Position numbers and translations under genes: made by a program
NCBI GenBank assembly: GCA_021159185.1
Contig: JAGGSH010000008.1
Span: 1-36,623 of the forward strand
Reading direction: 5' to 3'
DNA length: 36,623 nucleotides
Origin: a bacterium
Lineage (GTDB): Bacteria; Patescibacteriota; Minisyncoccia; Moranbacterales; UBA9337
Shown here: in pieces, positions 1-7,913 of the stretch
Layout of the letters: each line of letters begins with the position of its first letter
Numbering within the stretch: the first letter of the stretch is position 1
The notes under the pieces: generated by a model
The model's database searches: none
What the model was told of the DNA's origin: nothing
Seen by the model: only the letters and a program-made list of their open reading frames with translations

Positions 1-2
1 CA

Positions 3-158
3 ATGAAGTCTACGCTCTTAATCAAAAAAAGGGGCTCTAAATTCTTGAATTTTCAAAAACAGTTTACTTTATTGCCTTCGGGAGTGTATAATAATTTACA
101 ACCATATCAAGGAAAAAGCCCTGTGTTATTTTTTAAAAAACTGTCAGTGAATCAGTAG
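3..158 (+). CDS. Possible 3' end of a gene that begins before the window
   Basis: One reading frame is open from the window edge to a TAG at 156-158 and encodes about 51 residues, ending in ...PYQGKSPVLFFKKLSVNQ. An ATG lies at position 3, but the frame is also open to the window edge, so this is more likely the C-terminus of a longer upstream gene than a complete small gene. The composition is protein-like (alternating hydrophobic and polar residues with a Pro-Ser-Gly turn), but I do not recognise a family. It reads in the same direction as the DciA-like gene 45 bases downstream. Confidence 0.35.
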   Translation: MKSTLLIKKRGSKFLNFQKQFTLLPSGVYNNLQPYQGKSPVLFFKKLSVNQ

Positions 159-202
159 GTATATGCAAGAATGACATGATTCATGGCGCCCATATTTAAA
201 AA

Positions 203-478
203 ATGAAGCTTCTAAAAAACTTTTTAGCCAGAAAAAATTTCAACAAAAAAATAGACTTGGATGAAAAGACTGTTTTTTATATTTTTGAAAAAGTTATAAA
301 AAAGGAATACGGCAGAATGGGCGGAGAAAATATCCAACCCCGTTTTTATAAAAAAGGAAAAATTTTCATAAAAACCCAAAGTTCCAACTGGGCCAATGAA
401 ATCTGGCTGAACCGCCAAAGCTTGATTAAAAAAATAAATCAAGAACTGGGAAGAGAGGAGATTAAGGAAATAAAGTGA
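203..478 (+). CDS. DciA-like (DUF721) protein
   Basis: This 91-residue protein matches the DUF721/DciA pattern. It has a short helical N-terminus, then a beta segment (KGKIFIKTQSSNWANEIWL) in which a strand is followed by the typical S-x-W-A-x-E-L-like motif, then a helix with L-x-x-x-I-N-x-x-L-G, and it ends after a final I-K-E-I-K strand. In bacteria without DnaC or lambda-type loaders, DciA proteins help load the replicative helicase DnaB. That is family knowledge; nothing next to it proves the role here. The protein is shorter than typical DciA, as is common for the isolated KH-like domain. The ATG at 203 is the only sensible start, and an A-rich stretch rather than a clear Shine-Dalgarno precedes it. 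Confidence 0.6.
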   Translation: MKLLKNFLARKNFNKKIDLDEKTVFYIFEKVIKKEYGRMGGENIQPRFYKKGKIFIKTQSSNWANEIWLNRQSLIKKINQELGREEIKEIK

Positions 479-501
479 TTATTTTCCTTTCCATAAATCT
501 G

Positions 502-582
502 CAGACATCCCGAGGTACAGGGGCCTCGGGGAGAGAACAGTGTCGAGGAACAGCGCCGCCGAAGCCGCCCTGCCCGTGTCTG
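502..582 (+). ncRNA. Candidate structured RNA element (GC-rich, unassigned)
   Basis: This roughly 80-base segment is far richer in G+C than its AT-rich surroundings. CAGACA (502-507) pairs with TGTCTG (577-582) to close the element. Inside, CCCGAGG (509-515) pairs perfectly with CCTCGGG (524-530) around an 8-base loop. The loop bases CAGGG (518-522) can pair with CCCTG (568-572) to form a pseudoknot. A closing stem, a hairpin and a loop pseudoknot together suggest a folded RNA (small RNA, ribozyme or cis-regulator) upstream of ruvB. I compared it from memory with SRP RNA, twister, twister-sister, pistol and the fluoride riboswitch and could not assign it. The strand is assumed from the neighbouring genes. 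Confidence 0.3.
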
Positions 583-599
583 GACAAAAAAGTCCCCTA

Positions 600-630
600 A
601 ATTGAGGATAAAAGATAGTAATCCTCAATT
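600..630. other. Perfect 10-bp stem-loop
   Basis: AATTGAGGAT (600-609) is followed by an 11-base loop and its exact complement ATCCTCAATT (621-630). No T-run follows on the + strand, so it is not a typical intrinsic terminator. It follows the GC-rich folded segment by 17 bases. The rest of the 480-801 gap before ruvB holds short direct repeats (GCAGTAAGTATTA and AATACAAACTACA, each twice) and no convincing gene. Confidence 0.5.
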
Positions 631-801
631 GCCTGCATATTTATGAAAATGAATGAACTTTCTTCTCAGACATTCCAACTTAGCATAGCTTTATTTTTTT
701 GTCAAGCAATGGTACAATGCAGTAAGTATTATGCAGTAAGTATTAAGGGAAAAGAGTTTGATTCGCATATCCCATAATACAAACTACACAATACAAACTA
801 C

Positions 802-1815
802 ATGGCAATTACTAATTCCAAAGAAAAAGAAGAAGACAAAAGACTGGATATTACTCTGCGGCCGCAGAGTTTTTCCGAGTATGTGGGGCAGGAAAAAGCC
901 AAGAGAAATTTAGGCATTCTCATTGAAGCCGCCAAGAAAAGGAAAGAGCCGATTGAGCATATTCTTCTTTATGGGCCTGCTGGGCTGGGAAAAACCACTC
1001 TGTCTTATATTATTGCCAAGGAAATGGGTGTAAGCGTCAAAGTAACTTCCGGTCCAGCCATTGAGCGAGTGGGGGATCTGGGATCTATTTTAACCAATCT
1101 TCAGGACGGCGATGTTTTATTTATTGATGAAATCCATCGGTTAAATAAAGTGGTGGAAGAAGTGCTTTATCCGGCTATGGAAGATTATAAGCTGGATATT
1201 ATTGTGGGTAAAGGCCCTTCTGCCAGAACGCTACAGCTGGACTTGCCTAAATTCACTTTAATTGGCGCCACTACGCGATTGGGATCTATTTCCAATCCTT
1301 TGCGCAACCGTTTCGGCATTACTCATCGCCTGACTTTTTACACTAACGAGGAAATTAAAAAGATTATTGAGCGCTCCAGCCAAATTTTAAATATTGATAT
1401 TGACGAGGATGGATCTCTGGAACTAGCCGCTTGCAGTCGCCAAACTCCCCGAGTGTCCAACCGCCTGCTTAAAAGAGCGCGCGATTTCGCCCAAGTTAAT
1501 GACCACGATTTAATAAATAAAAAAATTGCCAGAGAAGCTCTGGGAATGCTGGAAGTTGACGAGCTGGGACTGGAACCGACCGATCGGCATATTATGGAAA
1601 CCATTATTGAAAAATTCAAAGGCGGTCCGGTTGGAGTGCAGACTATAGCGGCCGCTACTTCTGAAGAAGTTCAAACCATTGAAGATGTTTACGAACCGTA
1701 TTTAATCCAGCTCGGATTCCTGGCCCGCACACCCAAGGGGCGGGTAGCCACTGAAAATGCCTTTAAGCATCTGGGTTACGATTTTCCGGAAGAGAGGCAG
1801 GAGAAATTGATGTAA
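802..1815 (+). CDS. ruvB: Holliday junction branch migration ATPase RuvB
   Basis: RuvB is the hexameric AAA+ motor that drives Holliday-junction branch migration with RuvA and hands junctions to RuvC. The 337-residue protein has full family length. In order it shows the N-terminal [16 protein letters not shown] segment, Walker [10 protein letters not shown], the [12 protein letters not shown] segment, Walker [12 protein letters not shown], the sensor-1/arginine-finger region [18 protein letters not shown], and the C-terminal winged-helix RuvB_C domain with [12 protein letters not shown] and the [16 protein letters not shown] ending. The ATG at 802 directly follows a repeated AATACAAACTACA stretch and has no strong ribosome binding site. 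RuvC is encoded 6 kb downstream on the same strand; ruvA is not in the window. Confidence 0.97.
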   Translation: MAITNSKEKEEDKRLDITLRPQSFSEYVGQEKAKRNLGILIEAAKKRKEPIEHILLYGPAGLGKTTLSYIIAKEMGVSVKVTSGPAIERVGDLGSILTNLQDGDVLFIDEIHRLNKVVEEVLYPAMEDYKLDIIVGKGPSARTLQLDLPKFTLIGATTRLGSISNPLRNRFGITHRLTFYTNEEIKKIIERSSQILNIDIDEDGSLELAACSRQTPRVSNRLLKRARDFAQVNDHDLINKKIAREALGMLEVDELGLEPTDRHIMETIIEKFKGGPVGVQTIAAATSEEVQTIEDVYEPYLIQLGFLARTPKGRVATENAFKHLGYDFPEERQEKLM

Positions 1816-1886
1816 TCAGTAATCAGTAACTAGGGATTTGATTTATAATTTCTATTCCGCAATATTTACTACTTACTGTATAGTAT

Positions 1887-2123
1887 ATGTCAAACATTAT
1901 CGGAATTTTTTATAGTGTTATTTTTCTCAGTTTTGCGCTGGCGGCTTTGTTTATTGTTTTTCATATTGTCAGATATTCCATCAATAAAACCAGCTCTTTA
2001 GTTATGCTGGTGGTTTTTATTTCTGTTTTTAGCGTTCTGTTAATTTCCAATATGGTTTTATTTTTTTCCGTCCCGTGGGAGCAGATGTTTGATTTTATTA
2101 ATTTGGGAGGCGGCAATTTTTAG
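1887..2123 (+). CDS. Small membrane protein with two helices
   Basis: This 78-residue protein of unknown function is dominated by two predicted transmembrane helices (roughly residues 5-28 and 38-61), joined by a short basic loop (RYSINKTSS). A short tail ends in GGGNF and contains a Trp. The helix-loop-helix layout recalls the VirB2-like pilins at 28-34 kb, but the Gly/Ala-rich YLTAAGNE signature of those proteins is missing, so I do not assign it to them. It lies between ruvB and a repeat element and reads in the same direction as its neighbours. Confidence 0.6.
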   Translation: MSNIIGIFYSVIFLSFALAALFIVFHIVRYSINKTSSLVMLVVFISVFSVLLISNMVLFFSVPWEQMFDFINLGGGNF

Positions 2124-2137
2124 GAAGTTTTACCTTG

Positions 2138-2315
2138 TGTCATTCCGGAAAATTTCGGAGCGAAACTATATGTCATTCCGGAATTTTCGGAGTAGCAACG
2201 GAGAAAATATCCGGAATCTACGCTTTCATTTACCTCAGGCTTTCAGATTTTAATTAACCTAGATTCCGGATATTTTTTCTTCCACTTCATTTCAGAAAAA
2301 ATTCCGGAATGACAT
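2138..2315. repeat. Dispersed palindromic element, copy A
   Basis: This is a nested inverted repeat. An 18-bp outer arm (2170-2187, core TGTCATTCCGGAAT) pairs with 2298-2315, and a 17-bp inner arm (2204-2220, core ATCCGGAATCTA) pairs with 2260-2276. A further TGTCATTCCGGAA stands at 2138. A near-identical element lies in reverse orientation at 26511-26710. The palindromic ends and lack of coding capacity suggest a MITE- or REP-like intergenic element. It ends only 6 bases before the start codon of the PH-domain gene, so its stem will sit in that gene's 5' leader if transcribed through. Confidence 0.8.
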
Positions 2316-2321
2316 GCTATT

Positions 2322-2921
2322 ATGAAAAGATTTCAAAAATTTCATTTTAGAGGACAAAATCCAAACGAGGAAATTTTATTGGTGGTTCGCCGCCATTGGT
2401 TTGATATTCTAAAGCAGTTCCTAGTGGTTTTTTTAATGGCGCTTCTTTTAATTTTTAGTTTTTACGCCTTTCCTTATTTTTTGGATGATTTTGGCGGAGC
2501 GAAACTCCAGCCACTAATTTTTTTTCTGGAAAGCAGTTTTTCTATGCTGATTTGGCTTTACGCTTTTTTAATTTGGATTGATTATTATTTTGATGTCTGG
2601 ATTATTACCGACAAGCGAATTATTAATGTTGAGCAGAAAGGGCTTTTTATGCGCCACATAAGCGAGCTGGAATTGCCAAAAGTGCAGGACGTCACTACGG
2701 AAATAGAAGGGATAATTCCCAGTGTTTTAAATTACGGGGATGTGCATATCCAAACAGCCGGGACAGTGACTCGGTTTATTTTTTGGCATGTGCCCGATCC
2801 CTATAAAATTAAAGGAATTATTATGGAGCTTCAGGAAAAGGCCCAGCGGCGGGAGGCCAGAAAATTAGGGAAAGCTATCCATACAGCGGAACAAAAAGCG
2901 GCTCATTTGCTGGACGAATAA
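2322..2921 (+). CDS. Membrane protein with bacterial PH domain (DUF304/YdbS-like)
   Basis: The 199-residue protein has a cytoplasmic N-terminus (RGQNPNEEILLVVRRHWFD), two transmembrane helices at about residues 33-54 and 66-88, then a bacterial PH (bPH_2/DUF304) domain. Typical of that domain are the segment YYFDVWIITDKRIINVEQKG, the ELELPKVQDVT stretch and the YGDVHIQTAG strand. Proteins of this kind are inner-membrane anchored and of unknown biochemical role. The end is rich in Ala/Arg/Lys and probably helical. It starts 6 bases after the copy A repeat and precedes a secreted lamin-tail protein by 15 bases, so the two are probably co-transcribed. Confidence 0.8.
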   Translation: MKRFQKFHFRGQNPNEEILLVVRRHWFDILKQFLVVFLMALLLIFSFYAFPYFLDDFGGAKLQPLIFFLESSFSMLIWLYAFLIWIDYYFDVWIITDKRIINVEQKGLFMRHISELELPKVQDVTTEIEGIIPSVLNYGDVHIQTAGTVTRFIFWHVPDPYKIKGIIMELQEKAQRREARKLGKAIHTAEQKAAHLLDE

Positions 2922-2936
2922 AAAAAACTGGCGCGG

Positions 2937-5447
2937 ATGAAGGCTTTTCCAATAAGGAGAGTATTTTTAATAGCGGTTATTGCCCTGACAACTGGTTTGG
3001 GTTTTTTTGTTGGGGAAATTTTCGCGGCGGGAGATGTTAAGCATGTTGTTATAAGTGAGATTCAAATTAGCGGTGAAACGGCCAATGATGAATTTATTGA
3101 GTTATATAATCGGACGGACAGCAAAATAAATCTTAATGGCTGGGATTTAAAAAGAAAGACGAAAAGCGGAAAAGAATACAATGTCCTGAATAATATTAAA
3201 GGAATAATTCCCGCCCGCGGTTATTTTTTAATCACGCCAAGGGCTAACTGCGGAAAAAATAAAACAGAGAATTGTTATGCCGGTTTGGCTTTTTTTGACG
3301 ATGAATATACGACAAATAGTTTTTTGGCAAAACACAACACAATCTTACTATACGATAAAAACGAAAACTTGATTGATAAAGTCGGTTGGGGAGAGGCCAA
3401 TGATTTTGAAGGAAGGGCCGTGGATGCCAATAATTTAAAGAATAGCCAAAGCATAGAGAGAAAAAGTGTAAATGGCATAATTCAAGATACTGATGATAAC
3501 AGCGCTGACTTTTTTACGCAGAAAAATCCTAATCCGCAAAATAGCTCTTATGTTAATAGTGGTGATAATGGTGATAATTTCACCAATGAAAATGTAAGCG
3601 AAAATAATAGTAAAAGTAATAGCAGTGAAAGCGATGATAGCGAGGATAGCAACAAAGCCGATAATAATGCGTTAACTGTTTATTATTCTAAGATAAGGAT
3701 AAACGAGTTGCTTCCCAATCCAAAGGGGAGCGACAGGGAAAATGAATACATAGAACTTTACAATTATGGCGATAAAGAAATTGATTTGGAAAACTGGGAG
3801 TTTAAAGACGCGAATATTTTGAAAAAGGGAAACAAAAAAGGAAAAAAATTATCGGGAATTATAGCGCCGAAAAAATATTCAGCTTTTTATAAGACCGTTT
3901 CGCTGAACAATAACGGCGATGAAATTAAATTATTTAATCCTAACGGGGACGAAATTGATAGCGTTGGTTATGGCAAGGCGAAAGAAAATTTTTCTTACAG
4001 TTTTAAGGGCGGGAAATGGGAGTGGACGCCTTTTTTAACTCCCGGAGAAGTCAATCGATTTAAAGTTAAAAAAAGTTATTCCCATTCTGTTTATATTAAC
4101 GAAATTCTGCCCAACCCTTCCGGTGAAGAAAAACTGAACGAATATATTGAACTTTATAATTCCGGTGATAAGAATATTGATTTAAGCCAATGGATTTTAA
4201 AGGATTCTTCTAAAAGTGGAAAGTTTATTTTCCCAGAAAATAGTTTGATAAAATCCAAAAAATTTTTGGCAGTTCATCGCGCCGATTTTAAATTCGCTAT
4301 GAATAATTCCGGATCGGAAACGATTTATTTTTTAGATCCCAATGAAAATATCGTGTTTTCCATTTTCTATTCCAAAGCCAAAGAGGATGTTTCCTATAAC
4401 TTCAACGGGCGCGGCTGGCGCTGGAGCCGATTTTTAACTCCGGGCGCGGAGAATAAATTCAATAGCTTGCCGAAAATAGAAATTAAAAAAGACAAGAAGG
4501 TCTATAAAAATATTTACGCTGATTTTAAAGTCAAAATAAGCGATCCCGACAAGGATAAAATAAAAGTCGTTTGGGATTTCGGCGACGGGCGTAAAAGTTA
4601 TAAAAAGAAAACCCGGCATAAGTATAAGGAGACGGGAAAATATTCCGCCGGCTTAAAAGTTTTTGACGGAAGCGAAGAAATAATTAAAAAGTTTAAAATC
4701 AAAGTCAAAAAATTTCCCCGTCCCAAGGTGAGAATTACCCGGCTTTTGCCTAATCCCAAAGGAAAAGACAGCGAGTTGGAGTGGATTGAAATTAAAAACA
4801 AATCCAAAAAAGAAATCAATCTGAAAAATTGGAGCATTGCCACCGGCAATTCCAGCAAAAAAATAACTAATCATCCGATCGGCGAAGATTTTTTTATCCG
4901 GCCGGGAAAAGTTAAAAAAATAATGAGAAACCTTTCTAAATTTTCATTGAATAATAAAAAGTGCCGAATTGAATTGCGTTATCCGGACGGAAAAATCGCT
5001 TACAAAATAAAATACAAAAGAGAGGACGGGGTTAAAGACGATGAAATTTACGAAAAAATGAAAGGCGGAAAATGGCAATGGACGAAGAAGAGCGTTCCGG
5101 ATGTTCTAAATGTTGAAGCTGTTCTAAATGTTGAAGATGATGAAGATGTTGAAATTGTTGAAAATGACGAAGATGAGGAAGATGTTGAAGATGAGAGGTG
5201 TATCGGCGGGCAGTCGCTGGAATTATCCGGCAATAAGGAATTAGAATTATTAGCGGGGGAATTAAGAATTGAAAAAGCGGGAAATACGGCGGCCGTCTTA
5301 GGCGTTTCCGCCGTTAAAAGAACAAGCGGCGGCTACGCTTTTAATTCTCCGGCCGGCTGCGACAAACATTACGCTTTGAAATTTTTAGAAAAATTATTTC
5401 AAGAAATCAACCAGACTTTAAATAATTGGATAAATCTGTTAAATTAA
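2937..5447 (+). CDS. Secreted protein with four lamin-tail domains and a PKD domain
   Basis: The 836-residue protein starts with a signal peptide (basic start, hydrophobic core ending GEIFAAG near residue 31). Four lamin-tail (LTD) domains follow at about residues 34-180, 251-365, 382-505 and 597-710. Each shows the pattern I-N-E-L/I-L-P-N-P-x-G then NEYIELYN...DLxxW. A PKD-like domain with VVWDFGDG (about 515-590) lies between the third and fourth. A Ser/Asn/Asp-rich linker spans about 200-245. An acidic stretch at about 720-745 is encoded by short tandem repeats of a GTTGAAGAT-like unit. A hydrophilic tail contains two cysteines; no LPxTG-type sorting signal was seen. Extracellular LTD repeats are thought to act in surface binding or in presenting nucleases, but no nuclease motif is visible, so I predict a surface structural or adhesive protein. 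Confidence 0.85.
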   Translation: MKAFPIRRVFLIAVIALTTGLGFFVGEIFAAGDVKHVVISEIQISGETANDEFIELYNRTDSKINLNGWDLKRKTKSGKEYNVLNNIKGIIPARGYFLITPRANCGKNKTENCYAGLAFFDDEYTTNSFLAKHNTILLYDKNENLIDKVGWGEANDFEGRAVDANNLKNSQSIERKSVNGIIQDTDDNSADFFTQKNPNPQNSSYVNSGDNGDNFTNENVSENNSKSNSSESDDSEDSNKADNNALTVYYSKIRINELLPNPKGSDRENEYIELYNYGDKEIDLENWEFKDANILKKGNKKGKKLSGIIAPKKYSAFYKTVSLNNNGDEIKLFNPNGDEIDSVGYGKAKENFSYSFKGGKWEWTPFLTPGEVNRFKVKKSYSHSVYINEILPNPSGEEKLNEYIELYNSGDKNIDLSQWILKDSSKSGKFIFPENSLIKSKKFLAVHRADFKFAMNNSGSETIYFLDPNENIVFSIFYSKAKEDVSYNFNGRGWRWSRFLTPGAENKFNSLPKIEIKKDKKVYKNIYADFKVKISDPDKDKIKVVWDFGDGRKSYKKKTRHKYKETGKYSAGLKVFDGSEEIIKKFKIKVKKFPRPKVRITRLLPNPKGKDSELEWIEIKNKSKKEINLKNWSIATGNSSKKITNHPIGEDFFIRPGKVKKIMRNLSKFSLNNKKCRIELRYPDGKIAYKIKYKREDGVKDDEIYEKMKGGKWQWTKKSVPDVLNVEAVLNVEDDEDVEIVENDEDEEDVEDERCIGGQSLELSGNKELELLAGELRIEKAGNTAAVLGVSAVKRTSGGYAFNSPAGCDKHYALKFLEKLFQEINQTLNNWINLLN

Positions 5448-5457
5448 ATATATTAAA

Positions 5458-5572
5458 CCCACGAATATACCTGCCTGCCGGCAGGCAGGCAAATCCCGCT
5501 ACAAGTCTACAAATAATAAATTTAAAATGAAATCCATTTGTATATTTGTAAAAAGATTTGTAAATTTGCGGG
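5458..5572. repeat. Dispersed palindromic element C, copy 1, with GC-rich insert
   Basis: It begins CCCACGAATATAC and ends with TTTGTAAATTTGCGGG, so its ends are imperfect inverted repeats. The same ends bracket 9262-9358. This copy also carries the GC-rich palindrome CCTGCCTGCCGGCAGGCAGG (5470-5489), variants of which recur near 7215 and 26540. There is no coding potential. It lies between the lamin-tail gene and the permease gene. Confidence 0.7.
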
Positions 5573-5581
5573 TAATATGAT

Positions 5582-6193
5582 ATGCCAACACAGGGACTGG
5601 AAATTTTCATATCTTTTTTAGTTGTCGGATTTATTACTTGGTACGGAACCGGCTTGGACGATCTTTTGTTTATGTCGGTCGTTTTTAAAAAGAAAAGCCA
5701 TCACCAAAAAGTGATTATGTTTTTTGGTAACCTGGCCGCCGTTTGCGTGATAGTTTTAGCGGCCGCTTATCTTTCCCATTTTAACGAATATGTGGAGGAT
5801 CGCCCGTTGTTTACGCGCTTGCCCGGGCTGATTCCGATTATGATCGGTTTTTTGGAAATCAGATCGCTGTCCAGAAAAAAGCGGCGGCGAAAAATTAAAA
5901 AGAAACCCGGAGATAAAAAAGGATATCATTTATTTACTTTCGCTTTTTTTCTTTACGCTTTTAACAGTGTTGATGATTTTATAGTGACTTCTTCCATTTT
6001 TTTCACTAACAGCGAGCTTCTAAAAATTTTCGCTTATGGAATTGGTTTTGTGTTCGGCGCGGCCGTTTCGTTGTTTTTGGCTTCCAAGTTTTCCAAAATC
6101 ACTCAAAAAATAACTTTCTTGGAATTTCTGGCTCCCGTGGTGTTAGTTATCGTCGGAACATTAATCTTGTCCGGATTTTTTAACGGGCATTGA
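5582..6193 (+). CDS. CadD/LysE-superfamily-like membrane transporter
   Basis: The 203-residue protein has about five to six transmembrane helices. Two halves resemble each other: helix 1 contains TWYGTGLDDLLFMSVVF and a later helix contains FFLYAFNSVDDFIVTSSIFF, each with an acidic pair in the membrane. Between them lie the GLIPIMIGFLEI helix and a very basic loop (SRKKRRRKIKKKPGDKK). This layout matches cadmium-resistance (CadD) transporters and the wider LysE-type exporter superfamily, where the Asp pair serves substrate or ion binding. The substrate here is unknown; metal export is only a possibility. The ATG at 5582 follows element C1 by 9 bases, with no clear ribosome binding site. Confidence 0.55.
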   Translation: MPTQGLEIFISFLVVGFITWYGTGLDDLLFMSVVFKKKSHHQKVIMFFGNLAAVCVIVLAAAYLSHFNEYVEDRPLFTRLPGLIPIMIGFLEIRSLSRKKRRRKIKKKPGDKKGYHLFTFAFFLYAFNSVDDFIVTSSIFFTNSELLKIFAYGIGFVFGAAVSLFLASKFSKITQKITFLEFLAPVVLVIVGTLILSGFFNGH

Positions 6194-6268
6194 GCGGCTT
6201 GCGAATTAAAAACCCGCGAATGAGGAGCTAATTAAAAATGAATGGAAACGAATAGGTTTTAATAAATT

Positions 6269-6998
6269 AGGGCAAAGCTTAAAACCCCGAACCAATAATG
6301 ATAAATTATTGGCATGAAAATCATCTATTCCAAGTGTAATTCAAACAAGAGATTTTACAAATTATCTGACGGCAGATTAAAGTGTTCAGAATGCGGGAAA
6401 TGTTTCACGCCGCATAAAAATCTAATTTTAATTTCTCGTAAAATTCTCAAAACAAATCATCAGCGAATTTATTCTGGAGCATTCTACCAATACTATTCTG
6501 GACAGAGTTAATATCCCCAAATATAAGTTATTGAAAATATTAACTTTGATTAAAATAGAAATGACCAAAGAATCCAGCTTTTGGAATATTATGCCGAAAC
6601 AGGCAAGTCTGGTCTGAATTAGTAGCTGGAGTTGAAGCTTCTGACTTACATCCAAGAATAGAAAAACAGGTTAAAAAAGGATCAGTCGTTTGCTCGGATA
6701 CTTGAAGAGGCTATACTGGAATTACCAGCAGGGGATATGTTTATAGATTTGTAAAACACAGTGAAAATGAATACTCTGACAAAAAAGGAAATCATATTAA
6801 CGGACTGGAAGGATTTTGGGGATATCTGAAAAGAAAGCTAGCCGCTAAAGGAGGAATTAGGAAAGAAAAGTTGCCTTTATACCTTGGGGAATATGTCTAG
6901 AGATACAATCACAGAAATTTAAGTTTTAAAGAATGGGAAAACCTTTTATTTAAACTAATATTTAAATATTTTAGGTTTGAATAATCAAGCTTTACCTT
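6269..6998 (+). mobile_element. Decayed IS1595-family insertion sequence
   Basis: The transposase remnant at 6314-6984 is bracketed by a probable terminal inverted repeat. AGGGCAAAGCTT at 6269-6280 matches the reverse complement of AAGCTTTACCTT (6987-6998) at 10 of 12 positions. I could not identify a target-site duplication with confidence. The IS1595 assignment rests on the zinc-ribbon N-terminus and the ISXO2-like catalytic-domain motifs described under the pseudogene. An 8-bp stem (CCAATAAT/ATTATTGG, 6291-6312) lies directly before the transposase start. Confidence 0.6.
6314..6984 (+). pseudogene. IS1595/ISXO2-like transposase, multiply broken
   Basis: The remnant starts with a zinc ribbon (CNSNKRFYKLSDGRLKCSEC) typical of IS1595-family transposases. 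After a frameshift, a segment reading ISEFILEHSTNTILDRV and KYKLLKILTLIKIEMTK continues the helical domain. A further frame change joins AFGILCRNRQVWSELV, GSVVCSD and HINGLEGFWGYLKRKL, the catalytic-core hallmarks. The stretch that should hold the first catalytic Asp (V-D-E-T-Y-V-G-G) is missing, so there is an internal deletion. Two in-frame stops occur where the family has Trp: TGA at 6703-6705 in SDT*RGY and TAG at 6898-6900 in EYV*RYN. Each is one transition away from TGG. The element cannot transpose by itself. Confidence 0.85.
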
Positions 6999-7270
6999 AT
7001 TATACGGCAACATTAACATTTTCTACTTCCTGTTTTTTGTTTTAAGGAACTTTGAATTTTTTTTATAGCTTAACTATAGAGGGGGAACACTTCGCGTTGT
7101 CAAACGGTTTTTTGAAAATAAAAAAGCGGTGAGTTGATGTTTCTTATTTTTGCTTTATTGAAATTGCTGCAATAAGGTGCTATTGTTGAATCATAACACC
7201 ACTCCTTAATCTCTGCCTCGCCGGCAGGCAGGCTTCTATTAAAAAAAGGAGAAGGCAAAAAGTAACGATT

Positions 7271-7804
7271 ATGTCGGGACATTCAAAATGGAGCACCATA
7301 AAGCACAAGAAAGCTGCGACTGACGCGAGGCGGGCGAATGTTTTTACCAAGCTGGGCCGCTTGATTTCCGTTGCCGCTAAAAGAGGAGGCAATCCGAACG
7401 CTAACCTCAAATTAAAATTGGCTATTGATCAAGCGCGGGCGGTTAATATGCCGAAGGATAATATTGAAAGGGCGATAAAGCGCGGAACCGGAGAATTAAA
7501 AGACCAAGCGAATATTGAAGAAATAATTTATGAAGCATTTGGTCCGGGCGGAATAATGATGGTTATAAAAACCTTAACGGATAATAAGAATCGGACAGTG
7601 AGCGAAATTAAAACAATTTTAGGAAAATTTAGCGGCAAATTGGGCGGAATTGGCAGCGTGATGTGGAATTTTGAAATTTCCGAGTCGGGATATAAGCCGA
7701 AAAATATTATGAAAGTAGATAAAGTAGAATCGCAAAAATTTGCGTCTTTGCGGGAAGCGTTAGAAGAACAGGATGATGTGCAGAAAGTTTTTGATAATCT
7801 GTAG
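7271..7804 (+). CDS. yebC: Short YebC/PmpR family protein lacking most of domain III
   Basis: The N-terminus MSGHSKWSTIKHKKAATDAR and the following GNPNANLKLKLAIDQARAVNMPKDNIERAIKRG are classic for YebC/PmpR/TACO1, a family now linked to translation of proline-rich stretches and earlier described as transcriptional regulators. Domain II begins with YEAFGPGGIMMVIKTLTDNKNRT and runs to GSVMWNFE. Full-length members (about 240-250 residues) then have a domain III of about 60 residues. Here the sequence goes almost straight to the final helix, FASLREALEEQDDVQKVFDNL, giving only 177 residues. The deletion is clean and the C-terminal D-D-V-Q-x-V motif is kept, so this looks like a shortened functional form, not a broken gene. 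It is followed by ruvC, a common neighbour of yebC. Confidence 0.9.
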   Translation: MSGHSKWSTIKHKKAATDARRANVFTKLGRLISVAAKRGGNPNANLKLKLAIDQARAVNMPKDNIERAIKRGTGELKDQANIEEIIYEAFGPGGIMMVIKTLTDNKNRTVSEIKTILGKFSGKLGGIGSVMWNFEISESGYKPKNIMKVDKVESQKFASLREALEEQDDVQKVFDNL

Positions 7805-7913
7805 ATTGTCAAAAACTTAGTATTAAGTATTTTGTATAATGTATCAAGTATGATTTTTAAAAATGAAAAAAATACATAATACCAAATACAAGATACATAA
7901 TGCTACTCGCGCG

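Noticed and set aside
502-582. Assignment of the GC-rich element to SRP RNA, twister, twister-sister or pistol RNA
   Set aside because: Required conserved bases (for example the SRP GGAAG tetraloop region) could not be found; the pistol-like loop pseudoknot is inside an extra closing stem. Left unassigned.
5407-5610. Minus-strand open frame containing CLPAGR
   Set aside because: It is created by the CCTGCCTGCCGGCAGG repeat and has no protein-like features beyond it.
6314-6511. A 65-residue zinc-ribbon protein as a real small gene
   Set aside because: The downstream frames continue an IS1595-family transposase; the short frame is only the N-terminal fragment of a pseudogene.
6703-6705. TGA at a conserved Trp position, hinting at UGA recoding as tryptophan
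   Set aside because: A TAG also replaces Trp in the same remnant, frames are broken, and TGA is used as a normal stop by several intact genes, so this is decay and not recoding.
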